DNA from: an uncultured Pseudomonadota bacterium
Lineage (GTDB): Bacteria > Pseudomonadota > Alphaproteobacteria > UBA9219
Direction of reading: 5' to 3'
Assembly (NCBI GenBank): GCA_903919315.1
Contig: CAIXHP010000004.1
Location: 1-44,435, forward strand
Length of the DNA stretch: 44,435 nt
This document shows, in pieces, positions 31,710-41,592 of the stretch (the stretch's first letter is position 1; every line of letters begins with the position of its first letter). A program made the translations under genes and the position numbers. Below the pieces are notes generated by a model. The model saw only the letters and a list, made by a program, of their open reading frames with translations. It made no database searches and had not been told where the DNA came from.

Positions 31710-32788
31710 GCGTCCCCGTCGGAGCTGATCGGCGCGTCTTCGGCCAGCGCGAGCGGCGCAACCGGTTCCGTCGCGCCATAGTGCCGAGCGAGTTCGTCGC
31801 GGATGCGGGCGTTGAAGTCGTGGGTTACAAGATCGTGCGCGACGCCGATGGCGTTGGCAAAGCCGACATGATCCGTGCCGCCGTGGCTTTTCACGCAGAC
31901 ACCCTGAAGCCCCAGAAACATCGCGCCGTTGTAGCGGCGCGGGTCGGCGCGGAGCTTGAGTTTGTGCAGCGCGCCGCGCGCCAGAAGATAACCGAGCTTG
32001 GCCGACAGCGACGAGGAAAAGGCTTGCCGCAGGAAATGGGACATGAGCTTGGCGGTGCCTTCGGCGGTTTTCAGCGCGATGTTGCCGCTGAAACCGTCCG
32101 TCACCACCACGTCCACCGTGCCTGCCGTGATGTCGTCGCCTTCGACAAAGCCGTGGAATACCCCGGGAATGGGGCGCTCGCGCAGGATGGCGGCGGCGGT
32201 GCGGACTTCGTCGTGGCCCTTCAGTTCCTCGGCCCCGATGTTGAGCAGTCCGATGGACGGTTGGCTGATGCCCAGAACGGCGCGGCAGAAAATCGCGCCC
32301 ATCAGGGCGAATTGCACCAGATTTTCAGCATCGCATTCGAGATTGGCCCCCAGATCCAACATAACGCATTCGCCGGTCTGAGTCGGAAGCATAGTGGCGA
32401 TGGCGGGCCGGTCGATGCCGGGCATGGTTTTGAGGACGAATTTGGCCGTGGCCATCAAAGCGCCGGTGTTGCCCGCCGAGATAACGCTGGCGGCTTCGCC
32501 CTTGGCCACCGCGTTGATGGCGAGGCGCATGCTGGAGGCGCGGCCCTGCCGCAAGGCCAGCGACGGCTTCATGGCGCTGCCGATCACGTCGGGGGCGTGG
32601 TGCAGTTCGCTGCAGCCGCGCAATTCGGCGTGACGATCCAGCAGCGGTTTGACCCGCGCTTCGTCGCCATAGAACAGGTAGGATATATCCGGGTAACGCT
32701 CGCGCGCCAGCGCCGCGCCTGCCACAATCATGTCCGGCGCATCGTCGCCGCCCATCGCATCAAGCGCAATTACCGTGCGTTTGGTCAT
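31706..32788 (-). CDS. plsX: Phosphate acyltransferase PlsX
   Basis: PlsX makes acyl-phosphate from acyl-ACP for PlsY, the first step of phosphatidic acid synthesis. The 360-residue protein starts [15 protein letters not shown]. It contains [52 protein letters not shown] and the [14 protein letters not shown] end, all family marks. The C-terminal ~20 residues are a variable tail. It lies 29 bases after rpmF. Confidence 0.97.
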   Translation of the reverse strand: MTKRTVIALDAMGGDDAPDMIVAGAALARERYPDISYLFYGDEARVKPLLDRHAELRGCSELHHAPDVIGSAMKPSLALRQGRASSMRLAINAVAKGEAASVISAGNTGALMATAKFVLKTMPGIDRPAIATMLPTQTGECVMLDLGANLECDAENLVQFALMGAIFCRAVLGISQPSIGLLNIGAEELKGHDEVRTAAAILRERPIPGVFHGFVEGDDITAGTVDVVVTDGFSGNIALKTAEGTAKLMSHFLRQAFSSSLSAKLGYLLARGALHKLKLRADPRRYNGAMFLGLQGVCVKSHGGTDHVGFANAIGVAHDLVTHDFNARIRDELARHYGATEPVAPLALAEDAPISSDGDA

Positions 32789-32817
32789 GGGCTGTGGCCC
32801 TGAGCGCTGAAAAGGGG

Positions 32818-33003
32818 TTACGAAGCCGTCTTCGACTTGATAACAGAACGGCCGTCATAGTGGCCGCAGGCGTTGCACACATGGTGCGGCAGTTTGGGTT
32901 CGCCGCAATTGGCGCATTCGACCGATCCGGTCGCCTTCAGCGCATGGTGCGAACGACGCATGTTGCGCACGGATTTGGATGTTTTTCTCTTCGGTACAGC
33001 CAT
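32818..33003 (-). CDS. rpmF: 50S ribosomal protein L32
   Basis: A 61-residue L32 (bL32) starting at 33003 ([22 protein letters not shown]). Four cysteines ([18 protein letters not shown]) mark the zinc-binding form. It heads the rpmF-plsX-fabH operon, linking ribosome and lipid synthesis; the DUF177 gene often found upstream is absent. Confidence 0.97.
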   Translation of the reverse strand: MAVPKRKTSKSVRNMRRSHHALKATGSVECANCGEPKLPHHVCNACGHYDGRSVIKSKTAS

Positions 33004-33114
33004 AGCAAACACTCACAAAAATAACGCGCGGCCTATAAAGTCGCGCCGAGAGGCCTTTTTAGGCAATATCTTAAAAAATGCAAGGACAAACGGCGGGGGG
33101 GAGGGTGGGGGTGG

Positions 33115-33135
33115 CGGAAGGGGTCCGCCCTTCCG
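33115..33135. terminator. Hairpin downstream of the ChaN/TIKI-like gene
   Basis: Perfect 8-bp stem CGGAAGGG/CCCTTCCG with loop GTCCG, about 70 bases past that gene's stop and 110 upstream of rpmF. No T run. The remaining ~200 bases between rpmF and that gene hold no gene I can support. Confidence 0.45.
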
Positions 33136-33204
33136 TCGCGCAAGGCGTTGGCAATGCCAGCCATCTCTTTGTTTTAACGATAGAAAAATGGCTGTGGTTT
33201 GCCG

Positions 33205-34203
33205 CTAGGGGGTCGCCGTCGCGGTGCCGGTCGGGGCCGGACGGTTTGCGTAGGCGAGCGGCTTTTCGGACGGTCGGCGCGGGTACGGATCCACAGCGCC
33301 TGTCACGAGGTTCAGGAGGTAGTCGGGCGGGTTGAAGGCTTGCGGCTGGACGGTTTCGGTGGTCGGTTGCGTTCGGCTATAACGCGAATGGTTTTGGTCG
33401 CGTTCGGAACCAAGAAAGCTGAAGGTGAGGTTTTGGGGCAGGTTCGCCCTTAATGTGTTGTCTCCCACGGCAGCGATGTGCGCGTCGCCGCGCAAGGTCA
33501 GGCTGCGTTCTCCCGTCGGCGTGTGCGATTGGATAAAGGCGGCAACGGAGCGGTCATTCGTCCTGTTTTTTGTGAGGGGGGAAATTCCAACTGTATCCAG
33601 CCACCATGCGGCGAATTTGGGGAACCTCGCTTTGTGCAGAAAAAAGCTCTCTACAGCTGCGCTGGTCATATTTACGGCCAGTAGGGTTGTTATGGTGCCG
33701 TTGTTGACGTCGGCGGCATAGACGCGGATTCCTTTTGTTCCGGCGTTACGAATGAGCATTGTTGTGAGGCGATTGCCTTCGCCTCCAATTTGATCGCCAC
33801 AGGGTGAGAACCCCAGCTCTTGGATCGACGGTTTTCCATTGTTTGCGATGGCATCAAACTCTGTCTGGTACGCGGGCGGATATTCGAGAAAAATTTGTTT
33901 GACGTTATACTGTTCCAGTAGGGTCAGCATTTGTGGGTCGGCGAGCAGACTGGGCGCTCTCATATCGCAGTGGTTGTTGTCGCCCAAGACAATGTGCTGG
34001 GCGGAGCTGTATTGAAGGACGGTCTCGATTCCGGCCCTGAGCGATTTGCCGGCATCGCTCGATAAGGCGGATTCGGGAACGTAGAATTTTTCGCTCAGTT
34101 TGCTCTGGTTACCGGCAACGACAGCCAGGCCCAAACCCCCTGCGGCGCAATGGATTCCGCAGGCAAGGATGGCGGCGTTTTTAAAACTCTTGAGCAGCGT
34201 CAT
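33205..34203 (-). CDS. Exported ChaN/TIKI-like protein, function unknown
   Basis: A 332-residue protein starting at 34203 (MTLLKSFKNAAIL), with AGGAAAAG upstream. The N-terminal hydrophobic stretch (about 8-30) is a signal or anchor. The body shows the spaced motif set of the ChaN/TIKI/erythromycin-esterase-like fold: GDNNH (74-78), a following Glu in FLEYP (107), KGIRVYAAD, and a late GDAH (239-242). The His and acidic residues could form a metal or catalytic site. The last ~60 residues are Pro/Thr-rich and disordered. Fold assignment is from motif spacing only. No partner gene; it is flanked by rpmF and rarA. Confidence 0.55.
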   Translation of the reverse strand: MTLLKSFKNAAILACGIHCAAGGLGLAVVAGNQSKLSEKFYVPESALSSDAGKSLRAGIETVLQYSSAQHIVLGDNNHCDMRAPSLLADPQMLTLLEQYNVKQIFLEYPPAYQTEFDAIANNGKPSIQELGFSPCGDQIGGEGNRLTTMLIRNAGTKGIRVYAADVNNGTITTLLAVNMTSAAVESFFLHKARFPKFAAWWLDTVGISPLTKNRTNDRSVAAFIQSHTPTGERSLTLRGDAHIAAVGDNTLRANLPQNLTFSFLGSERDQNHSRYSRTQPTTETVQPQAFNPPDYLLNLVTGAVDPYPRRPSEKPLAYANRPAPTGTATATP

Positions 34204-34362
34204 ATCTTCTTTTCCTGAAATAATATCCGTTATGATCCGATGGGACCGCAGGCGACCCATACTTCGAGAATAGCATTTTTCTATAGGCCTAACAATTGTG
34301 TCGTTTGGTTTCGCGGGGAGGGTTTGGTTAATTTGGCACGAAAACCCGCATTTTTGTCCGAT

Positions 34363-35667
34363 TCACCCCATCCCGCGCCGTCGCCTCAGTTCGGCCCAAT
34401 AGTCGAGGCGTTTTTTGACGTCGCGTTCGAAGCCGCGTTCGACGGGGCGGTAGAAGTTTTGGCGTGCCATGCCGTCGGGGAAATAATTCTGGCCTGAGAA
34501 TCCTTCCGCCGTGTCGGGGTCGTAGGCGTAGCCTTCGCCATAGCCCTGATCCTTCATCATTTGGGTCGGCGCGTTGAGGATGTGTTTCGGGGGCATCAGC
34601 GAACCGTGCTGCTTGGCGGCGGCCCGCGCCGCGCCAAAGGCGACGTAGGTTGCGTTGGACTTTGGCGCGGTCGCCAGAAAGACGACGGCTTCGGCCAGCG
34701 CCAGTTCGCCTTCGGGGCTGCCCATCCGTTCATAGGCTTCCCATGCCGCCAGAGTCAGGGGCAGAGCTTGGGGGTCGGCGAGGCCGACATCTTCGCTGGC
34801 GAAGCGCAACAGGCGGCGGGCGATGTAGCGCGGGTCTTCGCCGCCCGCCAGCATCCGCGCGAACCAATACAGCGCGGCATCGCAGTCGGAGCCGCGCAGC
34901 GATTTGTGCAACGCGCTGATGAGGTTGTAGTGGCTTTCCTGCGCTTTGTCGTACAGCGGGCGGCGGCGTTGCACGAATTCCGCCAGCGCCGTCGGGTCGA
35001 GCGGCGCGTTCATGCCTTGCGCCAGCAATTCTTCGGCCATGACCAGAAGATAGCGTCCGTCGCCGTCCGCCATCGCTTTCAGCGCGGTGCGGGCTTCGTC
35101 GGTGAGGGGGAGTTTGCCTTCCATCAACGCTTCGGCGCGGGTCAACAGTTGTTCGAGCGCCGCGTCGTCCAGACGGTTCAAAACCAGAACCTGACAGCGC
35201 GACAGCAACGCGCCGTTCAGCTCGAACGATGGATTTTCGGTTGTCGCGCCGACCAACACGACGGTGCCGTCTTCGACATAGGGCAGCAACACGTCCTGTT
35301 GCGCCCGGTTGAAGCGGTGGATTTCGTCGATGAACAGCAGCGTGCCTTGGCCTGTCGCGGCGCGGTTGGCGGCGGATTCGAAAATCTTGCGCAGGTCGGC
35401 TACGCCCGACGCCACCGCCGACACCGGCTCGAACGTGAGGCCTACGGCATCCGCCAGCAACCGCGCGACGGTCGTTTTGCCGCATCCCGGCGGCCCCCAC
35501 AGGATCAGCGAGGCCAGACGCTTGGCCGCCACCATGCGACCGATGGGCGCGGCGGGGGCCATCAGATGGTCTTGGCCTACTACTTCGGCGATGCTTTGCG
35601 CCCGTAGCCGGTCGGCCAAGGGGCGGGCGACGGCGGAGGCGAAGAGGGAGGGCGTTCCCTTGCTCAT
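34363..35667 (-). CDS. rarA: Replication-associated recombination ATPase RarA (MgsA)
   Basis: RarA is an AAA+ clamp-loader-like protein acting at stalled forks. With the start at 35667 (MSKGTPSLFA) it has 434 residues. Walker A is GPPGCGKT (58-65), Walker B FIDEIHRFN, sensor 1 GATTENPSFELN, and the conserved SHYNLISALHKSLRGSD and ARMLAGGEDPRYIARRLLRFASEDVGLADP follow. The frame is open upstream only inside degP. The ATG overlaps the degP stop (ATGA). Confidence 0.96.
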   Translation of the reverse strand: MSKGTPSLFASAVARPLADRLRAQSIAEVVGQDHLMAPAAPIGRMVAAKRLASLILWGPPGCGKTTVARLLADAVGLTFEPVSAVASGVADLRKIFESAANRAATGQGTLLFIDEIHRFNRAQQDVLLPYVEDGTVVLVGATTENPSFELNGALLSRCQVLVLNRLDDAALEQLLTRAEALMEGKLPLTDEARTALKAMADGDGRYLLVMAEELLAQGMNAPLDPTALAEFVQRRRPLYDKAQESHYNLISALHKSLRGSDCDAALYWFARMLAGGEDPRYIARRLLRFASEDVGLADPQALPLTLAAWEAYERMGSPEGELALAEAVVFLATAPKSNATYVAFGAARAAAKQHGSLMPPKHILNAPTQMMKDQGYGEGYAYDPDTAEGFSGQNYFPDGMARQNFYRPVERGFERDVKKRLDYWAELRRRRGMG

Positions 35668-37085
35668 CCTCCCACCATGACGGTCATCGCGTTGTCGCCG
35701 CGCCGGAACGTCAGTCTCCAGCCGCGCGGTTGCTGTTGCAGAGCGGCCATTGCGTCGCGCACCGTGGCGATGTTGGTGCCGTTGATCCGCAGCAGGATGT
35801 CGCCCGGTTGCAGGCCGAGCGACGCGGCGGCGGCGTTGTCGGCCAGCCGCAACACGACCACGCCGTGCTCCTCGCCGCGCAAGCCGTTTTCTTCGATGAC
35901 CGCCGGGGACAGGTTGGCGATGACCGCGCCGTTCAAGGGGTTCTTGCCCTTGATTTGCGTTTCGTCGCGGGCCGGGACTTCGGGTGGCGCGATGAGCTTG
36001 ATCGGCAGGCTGAGTTTTTGGCCTGCCCGCACAATGTCCAATACCGCCTCCGTCCCCACGGCCAGCGTCGCCACGCGGTAGCGGAAGGCGGCCGGTTCGT
36101 CGACGGGCTTGCCGTTGACCGCTTCGATCACGTCGCCGACTTTGAGGCCCGCGCTTTTGGCCGGGCTGGCTTCGTGGATGGCGTTGACCAGCATTCCGGA
36201 GGGGCGCGTCAGGCCGAGCGAGGCGGCGACTTCGGAGGTGACATCTTGTCCCTCCACGCCGATCCATGGGCGCTGCACGTTCTTTTTGCCTTGCGCGACG
36301 GCGCTGGCCATGGCGCGTACCATGTTGGACGGCACCGCAAAGCCGATGCCCATGCTGCCGCCGCTGCGCGAGTAGATGGCGGCGTTGATGCCGACCAGTT
36401 TGCCGTCCATCGTCACCAGTGCGCCGCCGGAGTTGCCGGGATTGATGGCCGCGTCGGTCTGGATGAAGTAGTTGAGGTCGTTGATGTCCATCGACGTACG
36501 GGCGACCGCCGAGACGATGCCGTTCGTCACCGTTTGGCCCACGCCGAACGGGTTGCCGATGGCCAGAACGAGGTCGCCGACTTCGACTTCATCGGAGTCT
36601 TTCAATTCCAGATGCGGCAAGGTTTCGCCCTTTGCGTCGATGCGGAGGATCGCGAGGTCGGAGCGGTCGTCGGTTGTGACCAACGTGGCTTCGAATTCGC
36701 GCCGATCCGACAGGACGACGGTGATTTGATCCGCGCCCGCGATCACATGGTTGCTGGTGACGATCAGGCCGTCGCCCCGGATGATGACTCCGGAGCCGAG
36801 CGAATTTTCCAGTCGCTGCCGCGTCAGGCCTTGCGGCAGGTTGTTGCCGAAGAAATGCTGGAAGAACGGATCGTCCAGAAACGGCGACAACACGCGCTGG
36901 CGCACCAGTTTGCGGGTGTAGATGTTGACGACGGCGGGCGCGGCGCTTTTGACGATGGGCGCATAGCTCAGCGTCACTTGCTGCGCCGAGGCGGGCGGCG
37001 TTTTGACGGTCTGCGCCGAGCTGCCGATGGGAAGCAGAACGAGCGCGGTCAGCGCGGCGAGGGCGAGAAAGCGACGGTTCATCAT
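35664..37085 (-). CDS. Periplasmic serine protease/chaperone DegP/DegQ (Do family)
   Basis: With the start at 37085 (MMNRRFLALA), 473 residues. A signal peptide covers ~1-24. The trypsin-like domain has the triad His113 (TSNHVIAG), Asp143 (RSDLAIL) and Ser219 (INPGNSGGAL). Two PDZ domains follow (about 265-355 and 390-465; GLKVGDVIEAVNG, LGLQPGDILLRING). It degrades or refolds damaged envelope proteins. A TTG-started reading seven codons longer lacks support; GGAGG lies 13 bases before the ATG. It is coupled to rarA by a 4-base overlap. Confidence 0.95.
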   Translation of the reverse strand: MMNRRFLALAALTALVLLPIGSSAQTVKTPPASAQQVTLSYAPIVKSAAPAVVNIYTRKLVRQRVLSPFLDDPFFQHFFGNNLPQGLTRQRLENSLGSGVIIRGDGLIVTSNHVIAGADQITVVLSDRREFEATLVTTDDRSDLAILRIDAKGETLPHLELKDSDEVEVGDLVLAIGNPFGVGQTVTNGIVSAVARTSMDINDLNYFIQTDAAINPGNSGGALVTMDGKLVGINAAIYSRSGGSMGIGFAVPSNMVRAMASAVAQGKKNVQRPWIGVEGQDVTSEVAASLGLTRPSGMLVNAIHEASPAKSAGLKVGDVIEAVNGKPVDEPAAFRYRVATLAVGTEAVLDIVRAGQKLSLPIKLIAPPEVPARDETQIKGKNPLNGAVIANLSPAVIEENGLRGEEHGVVVLRLADNAAAASLGLQPGDILLRINGTNIATVRDAMAALQQQPRGWRLTFRRGDNAMTVMVGG

Positions 37086-37172
37086 GGCGAGTGCGAGCCT
37101 CCACAAAAGAGCGGCAAAGGGCGATTTTACCCTGAGGAGATGGGCGGCGATAGCCGTGAATTCAAGCCCCGT

Positions 37173-38213
37173 TCAGGCCATGCCGAGGAGCCGGATCAGG
37201 CCGTAGCTGATGCCGCCGAGGACGATCAGCGAGCCGGTAACGGCGGCGGTGACGCGGCCTCCGGCCTTGGCGACGGCCCGGACATCCACGCCGAGGCCCA
37301 GCGCGGCCATCGAGATGACCGTCAACAAATTGGTGATGAGCGCGACGGGTTCCATCGCGACGTGCGGCACGAGGTCGAACGAACGCAGGGCCATCATCGC
37401 CACAAAGCCGAGGATGAACCACGGGACGAGGCGATGCAGCGGCGGGAACCCGCTTTGGCCCTTGGCGTTCGAGCGGCGGTGGATCAGGAGCGATAAACCG
37501 AGGATGACGGGGCCGAGCATCAGGACGCGCACCAGCTTGATCAGCGTGCCGATTTGCGTCGCCGCCGTGCCTATCGGCATGGTGGCGGCCAGAACTTGTG
37601 GCACGGCATAGACGGTCAATCCCGCCAACGCGCCGTATTGCGTGACGCTGAGGTCCAGCAGGGGGATGAGGAAGGGCAGGCCGAGCACGACCAGAACGCC
37701 CAGCACCGCCGTGAAGGCGATGGACGACGCGATGTCGGTGCCGCTGGCGCGGATGACGGGAGCGACCGCCGCGATGGCCGAGTTGCCGCAGATCGAATTG
37801 CCGCAGGCAACCAGCATGGCGATGCGGCGGTGGAGGCCGAACAGGCGGCACAGCCCATAGCTGGCCAAAATCGAAACGCCCACCACGCCGACGATGCCCA
37901 GAAAGAGCCACGGCCCCGCCGTGGCGACCGTTTGAAAGCTGAGCGACACGCCGAGCAGCATCACGGCGATTTCCAGCAGTGTTTTGCCGCAGAAATTGAT
38001 GCCGGACTGCCACCGCGCGCCGGGAGCCCAAAGAGAGCGGATGGCCATGCCGATTAAAATCGCCAGAACGAGCGATTCGATCCATGCGCGTCCGGTCAGT
38101 TGGGTTTCGACGAATTCCAATCCCTTGGCGGTTATGGTGATCGTGACGCAAAGCGCAACGCCCCACGCCGCTCGGCGGGCCGATTCAAGGGTTTTTGCGC
38201 GGAGAAGAGCCAC
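37173..38213 (-). CDS. YeiH/UPF0324-family putative transporter
   Basis: A 346-residue protein with about ten membrane segments. The family mark ACGNSICGNSAIAAVAPVI lies near 134-153. YeiH-type proteins are annotated as putative sulfate exporters, without firm evidence. It lies 12 bases after cydX on the same strand, so it may be the tail gene of the cytochrome bd operon. Confidence 0.88.
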   Translation of the reverse strand: MALLRAKTLESARRAAWGVALCVTITITAKGLEFVETQLTGRAWIESLVLAILIGMAIRSLWAPGARWQSGINFCGKTLLEIAVMLLGVSLSFQTVATAGPWLFLGIVGVVGVSILASYGLCRLFGLHRRIAMLVACGNSICGNSAIAAVAPVIRASGTDIASSIAFTAVLGVLVVLGLPFLIPLLDLSVTQYGALAGLTVYAVPQVLAATMPIGTAATQIGTLIKLVRVLMLGPVILGLSLLIHRRSNAKGQSGFPPLHRLVPWFILGFVAMMALRSFDLVPHVAMEPVALITNLLTVISMAALGLGVDVRAVAKAGGRVTAAVTGSLIVLGGISYGLIRLLGMA

Positions 38214-38225
38214 TGCGTTTGCGGA

Positions 38226-38345
38226 TCAGGCGCGGTCGGACGGTTTTCCGGTGACTTTATCCGCCGCCAGCTCGAACCACAACGCGTTCACGACGGCGAA
38301 GGCGCAGGCCAGTCCGATGCCGAGAATCCAATTGAAATACCACAT
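38226..38345 (-). CDS. cydX: Cytochrome bd small subunit CydX
   Basis: A 39-residue single-helix protein, MWYFNWILGIGLACAFAVVN and on, ending TGKPSDRA. The opening W-Y-F-x-W-I-L-G and ALWFE are the CydX/YbgT pattern. CydX stabilises the haem site of cytochrome bd. Its ATG at 38345 is 18 bases after the cydB stop. A GGGAGAGAC stretch precedes the ATG. Confidence 0.93.
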   Translation of the reverse strand: MWYFNWILGIGLACAFAVVNALWFELAADKVTGKPSDRA

Positions 38346-38363
38346 CGTGTCTCTCCCGCTTGT

Positions 38364-39503
38364 TCAGTAAACGCTGCCGCCCTGTTCGCGGATGTAGGCC
38401 TTGGTGACCTTGCCGCGCAGCACGCGATAGACCCATCCGGTGTAGGCCAGAATGATCGGCATGAACACGACGGCGACGCCCGCCATGATGATCAGCGTGG
38501 TGCGGCTCGACGACGCGTCCCACACGGTGAGGCTGGCGTTCGGATTCAGCGACGACGGCAGCATGAACGGAAACATCGAAACGCCTATGGTGCCGATGAT
38601 GGCCGCGATGGTCAGCGAATTGCCGAGGAAAGCCGTCAGGGGGCGCCGCACCGCGACAGCCAGCGCCACGATGATGGTGCCGCACAGCGCCAGCAACGGC
38701 ACCAGCATGGTGATCGGCAGCGTGCCATAGTTCGTCAGCCACAGTCCCGGCCCGCGCGTGACGGTTTTCAGCAGGGGATTGGACGGGCCGTTCGGATCCA
38801 CCGCGCTGACGATCTGGTAGCCGTCGATGCCGTGCGCGACCCACACGCCCGCGAGGGCGAAGAGGACGGCGGTCACGAGCGAGAACGCCACCGTGGTTTT
38901 ATAGGCCCGCGCCTGCACGTCGCCGTCCGTTTTCACGGCGAGCCACGTTGCGCCTTGGGTGAGCGTCATGGCCGAGCTGACCAATCCGGCCAGCAGGGCG
39001 AAGGGGTTGAGCAGGTCGAGGAGCGAGCCGGTGTAGGTCATCCGCATGGTTTCGTCGAAGGTGAACGGAACGCCGATCAGCGCGTTGCCGACCGCGACAC
39101 CAAAGATCACCGGCGGGACAAAGCCGCTGACGAACAGGCTCCAGTCCCAAAACCGCCGCCAGCCCGCGTTCGGAATCTTGCTGCGGAACTTAAAGGCGAC
39201 GGGCCGCAAAATCAGCGTGCATAATACCAGAAACATGGCGAGGTAAAAGCCGGAAAAGGCCACGGCGTAGATGTGCGGCCACGCGGCGAAGATCGCGCCC
39301 GCGCCCAGAATGAGCCAGACCTGATTGCCTTCCCAAACCGGGCCGACGGTGTTGATGATGATGCGGCGTTCTTCGTCGTTTTTGCCGAGAAACGGCATCA
39401 GGGCCGCCGCGCCAAAGTCGAAGCCGTCCAGCACGGCGAAGCCGATCAAGAGGACGCCCAGCAATACCCACCAGATCACGCGCATGGTTTCATAGTCGAG
39501 CAT
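38364..39503 (-). CDS. cydB: Cytochrome bd ubiquinol oxidase subunit II
   Basis: CydB is the second membrane subunit of cytochrome bd. The 379-residue protein has about nine membrane segments. It opens [38 protein letters not shown], contains [17 protein letters not shown], the subunit II signature, and ends with [17 protein letters not shown]. It starts one base after the cydA stop. Confidence 0.96.
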   Translation of the reverse strand: MLDYETMRVIWWVLLGVLLIGFAVLDGFDFGAAALMPFLGKNDEERRIIINTVGPVWEGNQVWLILGAGAIFAAWPHIYAVAFSGFYLAMFLVLCTLILRPVAFKFRSKIPNAGWRRFWDWSLFVSGFVPPVIFGVAVGNALIGVPFTFDETMRMTYTGSLLDLLNPFALLAGLVSSAMTLTQGATWLAVKTDGDVQARAYKTTVAFSLVTAVLFALAGVWVAHGIDGYQIVSAVDPNGPSNPLLKTVTRGPGLWLTNYGTLPITMLVPLLALCGTIIVALAVAVRRPLTAFLGNSLTIAAIIGTIGVSMFPFMLPSSLNPNASLTVWDASSSRTTLIIMAGVAVVFMPIILAYTGWVYRVLRGKVTKAYIREQGGSVY

Positions 39504-39504
39504 C

Positions 39505-41064
39505 TCAGTATCTCCCTTGCGAGGTGGCGAGGCCGGGGGCGGCGGGCTCCTGCGGGCCCAGTTTGATGTATTTGACCATCAGGAACAGTTCGACGACCAG
39601 AAGCGTGGAATAGAACAAGACAAAACCGACCAGCGACACCACCACGTTGCCCGCGACGGTCGAGGAGGCGGACAGGAAGGTCGGCAGCACGCCGTCGATC
39701 GTCCACGGTTGCCGCCCCATTTCGGCGACGACCCAGCCCATCTCGGACGAAATCCACGGCAGGGGCAGGGCCAGAAGCGCCAGTTTGAGGTAGGTACGTT
39801 TTTCCGGCAAACGGCGTTTGACGGCGTAGTAGAAGCCTGCGCCGAAGAGCGCGATGAAGCCAAGGCCCAGCGCCACCATGATCCGGAAGCTCCAGAACAG
39901 CACGGGGACATTCGGCACCGTGTCGTTGGCGGCGGCCATGATGGCCTTTTCGTCCGCCTGCGCCACGTCGTCGGTGTAGCGTTTCAGCAGCAGGGCGTAG
40001 CCGAGGTCGTCCTGATGCGCCTTGAACTTCTCCATGAGATCGGGGTTTTTGCGGTCATGGCGCAATTGTTCCAATGCGCTATAGGCGATCATGCCGCTGC
40101 GGATGCGTTCGGCGTTCCGCGCGATCAGTTCGGCGATGCCGTCGATTTTCCCATCGAGAGAGCGTGTGGCGATGAGGCCCAAGACCCACGGGAGCTTGAT
40201 TTCGAAACGCGTGACTTGGTCCTTGGTGTCGGGAAAGCCGAAGACGGTCAGGCCCGCCGGAGCTTCTTCGGTGTGCCAGACCGCTTCGATGGCGGCGACC
40301 TTCATCTTTTGGTGCTGGCTGACTTCATAGCCGCTTTCGTCGCCCAGCACGACGACCAACAGGGACGCGGCGAGACCGAAGCAAACCGCAACGGTGGCCG
40401 AACGCTTGGCGAGTTCGACGTGGCGGCCTTTCAGCAGATACCACGCGCTGATCGCCAGCACGAAGACCGCGCCGGTGACATAGCCCGCGCTGACCGTATG
40501 GACGAATTTCGTTTGCGCGACGGGGTTGAGGATGACTTCGGCGAAGTTGGCGACTTCCATGCGCATGGTGTCGACGTTGAAATACGCGCCCACAGGGTTT
40601 TGCATCCAGCCGTTGGCGATCAATATCCACAGCGCCGACAGATTGGCGCCCAAGGCCAGCAGCCAAGTGCAGACCAGATGTTGCACGCGCGACAGTTTGT
40701 CCCAGCCAAAGAAGAACAGGCCGACAAAGGTGGCCTCGAGGAAGAAGGCCATCATGCCTTCGATGGCCAGCGGCGCGCCGAAAATGTCGCCGACATAGTG
40801 CGAGTAATAGGCCCAGTTGGTGCCGAATTGGAATTCCATGGTGATGCCGGTCGCCACGCCCATCGCGAAGTTGATGCCGAACAACAAGCCCCAGAATTTG
40901 GTCATGTCGCGCCAGATCGCGCGGCCCGTCATCACCCACACGGTTTCCATGATGCCGAGCAACAGCGACAAGCCGAGCGTCAGCGGCACGAACAGAAAGT
41001 GGTACATGGCCGTCAGCCCGAACTGAATGCGGGACAGCGTAACGACATCCATATCAATCGACAT
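39505..41064 (-). CDS. cydA: Cytochrome bd ubiquinol oxidase subunit I
   Basis: CydA carries haems b558, b595 and d and the quinol site, and reduces oxygen at high affinity. With the start at 41064 ([16 protein letters not shown]) it has 519 residues. His22 ([11 protein letters not shown]) is a haem ligand. The quinol-loop segment is long, as in E. coli, and [12 protein letters not shown] is the conserved motif after it. A longer upstream reading lies inside cydP and is rejected. Confidence 0.97.
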   Translation of the reverse strand: MSIDMDVVTLSRIQFGLTAMYHFLFVPLTLGLSLLLGIMETVWVMTGRAIWRDMTKFWGLLFGINFAMGVATGITMEFQFGTNWAYYSHYVGDIFGAPLAIEGMMAFFLEATFVGLFFFGWDKLSRVQHLVCTWLLALGANLSALWILIANGWMQNPVGAYFNVDTMRMEVANFAEVILNPVAQTKFVHTVSAGYVTGAVFVLAISAWYLLKGRHVELAKRSATVAVCFGLAASLLVVVLGDESGYEVSQHQKMKVAAIEAVWHTEEAPAGLTVFGFPDTKDQVTRFEIKLPWVLGLIATRSLDGKIDGIAELIARNAERIRSGMIAYSALEQLRHDRKNPDLMEKFKAHQDDLGYALLLKRYTDDVAQADEKAIMAAANDTVPNVPVLFWSFRIMVALGLGFIALFGAGFYYAVKRRLPEKRTYLKLALLALPLPWISSEMGWVVAEMGRQPWTIDGVLPTFLSASSTVAGNVVVSLVGFVLFYSTLLVVELFLMVKYIKLGPQEPAAPGLATSQGRY

Positions 41065-41072
41065 AACGCGTC

Positions 41073-41285
41073 TCAGCTCCTCGATAAGATTTTGTCGGTC
41101 ATTTTGGCGGTATCGACGTGGACGCGGTGGCTCGCGCCAAAGATCGTGAATCCCGCCAACAGGATGATGGCGATTTTGACCACCAGAATGCTCGTGATTT
41201 CCCACTTCAACGCCGACCGCGCCCGCTTCGGCGTGGCCGCGCTGGCGTTCTTGTCTTCGACGATGGCGTGGTCGTCTGTGGTCAT
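41073..41285 (-). CDS. Cytochrome bd accessory small protein CydP
   Basis: A 70-residue protein with one membrane helix (about 33-50) preceded by LKWEITSILVVKIAIILL. This resembles the CydP family encoded ahead of cydAB in proteobacteria. The Ala/Lys N-terminus is cytoplasmic. It lies 8 bases before cydA. I am confident of the operon role, less so of the family name. Confidence 0.75.
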   Translation of the reverse strand: MTTDDHAIVEDKNASAATPKRARSALKWEITSILVVKIAIILLAGFTIFGASHRVHVDTAKMTDKILSRS

Positions 41286-41563
41286 GCGGGTGGCCGTTGG
41301 GGGCGGGAAGAGGGACCGAGCTTATGACCTATGACGAGGGAAGTCACCCGAATTTTAACTATAGAGGACGTTGGGCGGGGTGTCGTCGGGCGGTACCGGG
41401 GGCTTCCCCGTTTCGCGCGAGCGCCACCCGTTACAACAGCCCCGTCACACCCGCGTAGGCATCCCATGTTCTTGATAGTTCGTTGAACAACAAGGGGATT
41501 CCCGCCGATGGGGTCTGTTGTTGCGCTTTGTTCGTGACGGCATCCCTCGTTTCTATTGAATTT

Positions 41564-41592
41564 ATAACCATTAAGTGATACTTTATGGTTAT
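41564..41592. promoter_or_regulatory. Inverted repeat over the fic start codon
   Basis: ATAACCATTAAG (41564-41575), spacer TGATA, CTTTATGGTTAT (41581-41592): 11 of 12 positions are complementary. It spans the ATG at 41585. It is a candidate operator for the MerR-type domain of the protein it precedes. The ~280 bases between cydP and this site hold nothing else I recognise. Confidence 0.65.

Noticed and set aside
33061-33335. Small open frames upstream of rpmF
   Set aside because: They lie antisense to the end of the ChaN/TIKI-like gene and in a G-rich gap; no start signal.
35730-37496. Open frame of 588 codons on the plus strand
   Set aside because: Antisense to degP and into the yeiH-type gene. 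His/Arg/Asp-rich low-complexity product, typical of an antisense frame.
39517-41334. Open frame of 605 codons on the plus strand
   Set aside because: Antisense to cydA and cydP; no domain and no ribosome binding site.
41471-41484. LexA-type box upstream of fic
   Set aside because: GTTCTTGATAGTTC has a 6-base spacer, not 7, and lies over 100 bases from the start.
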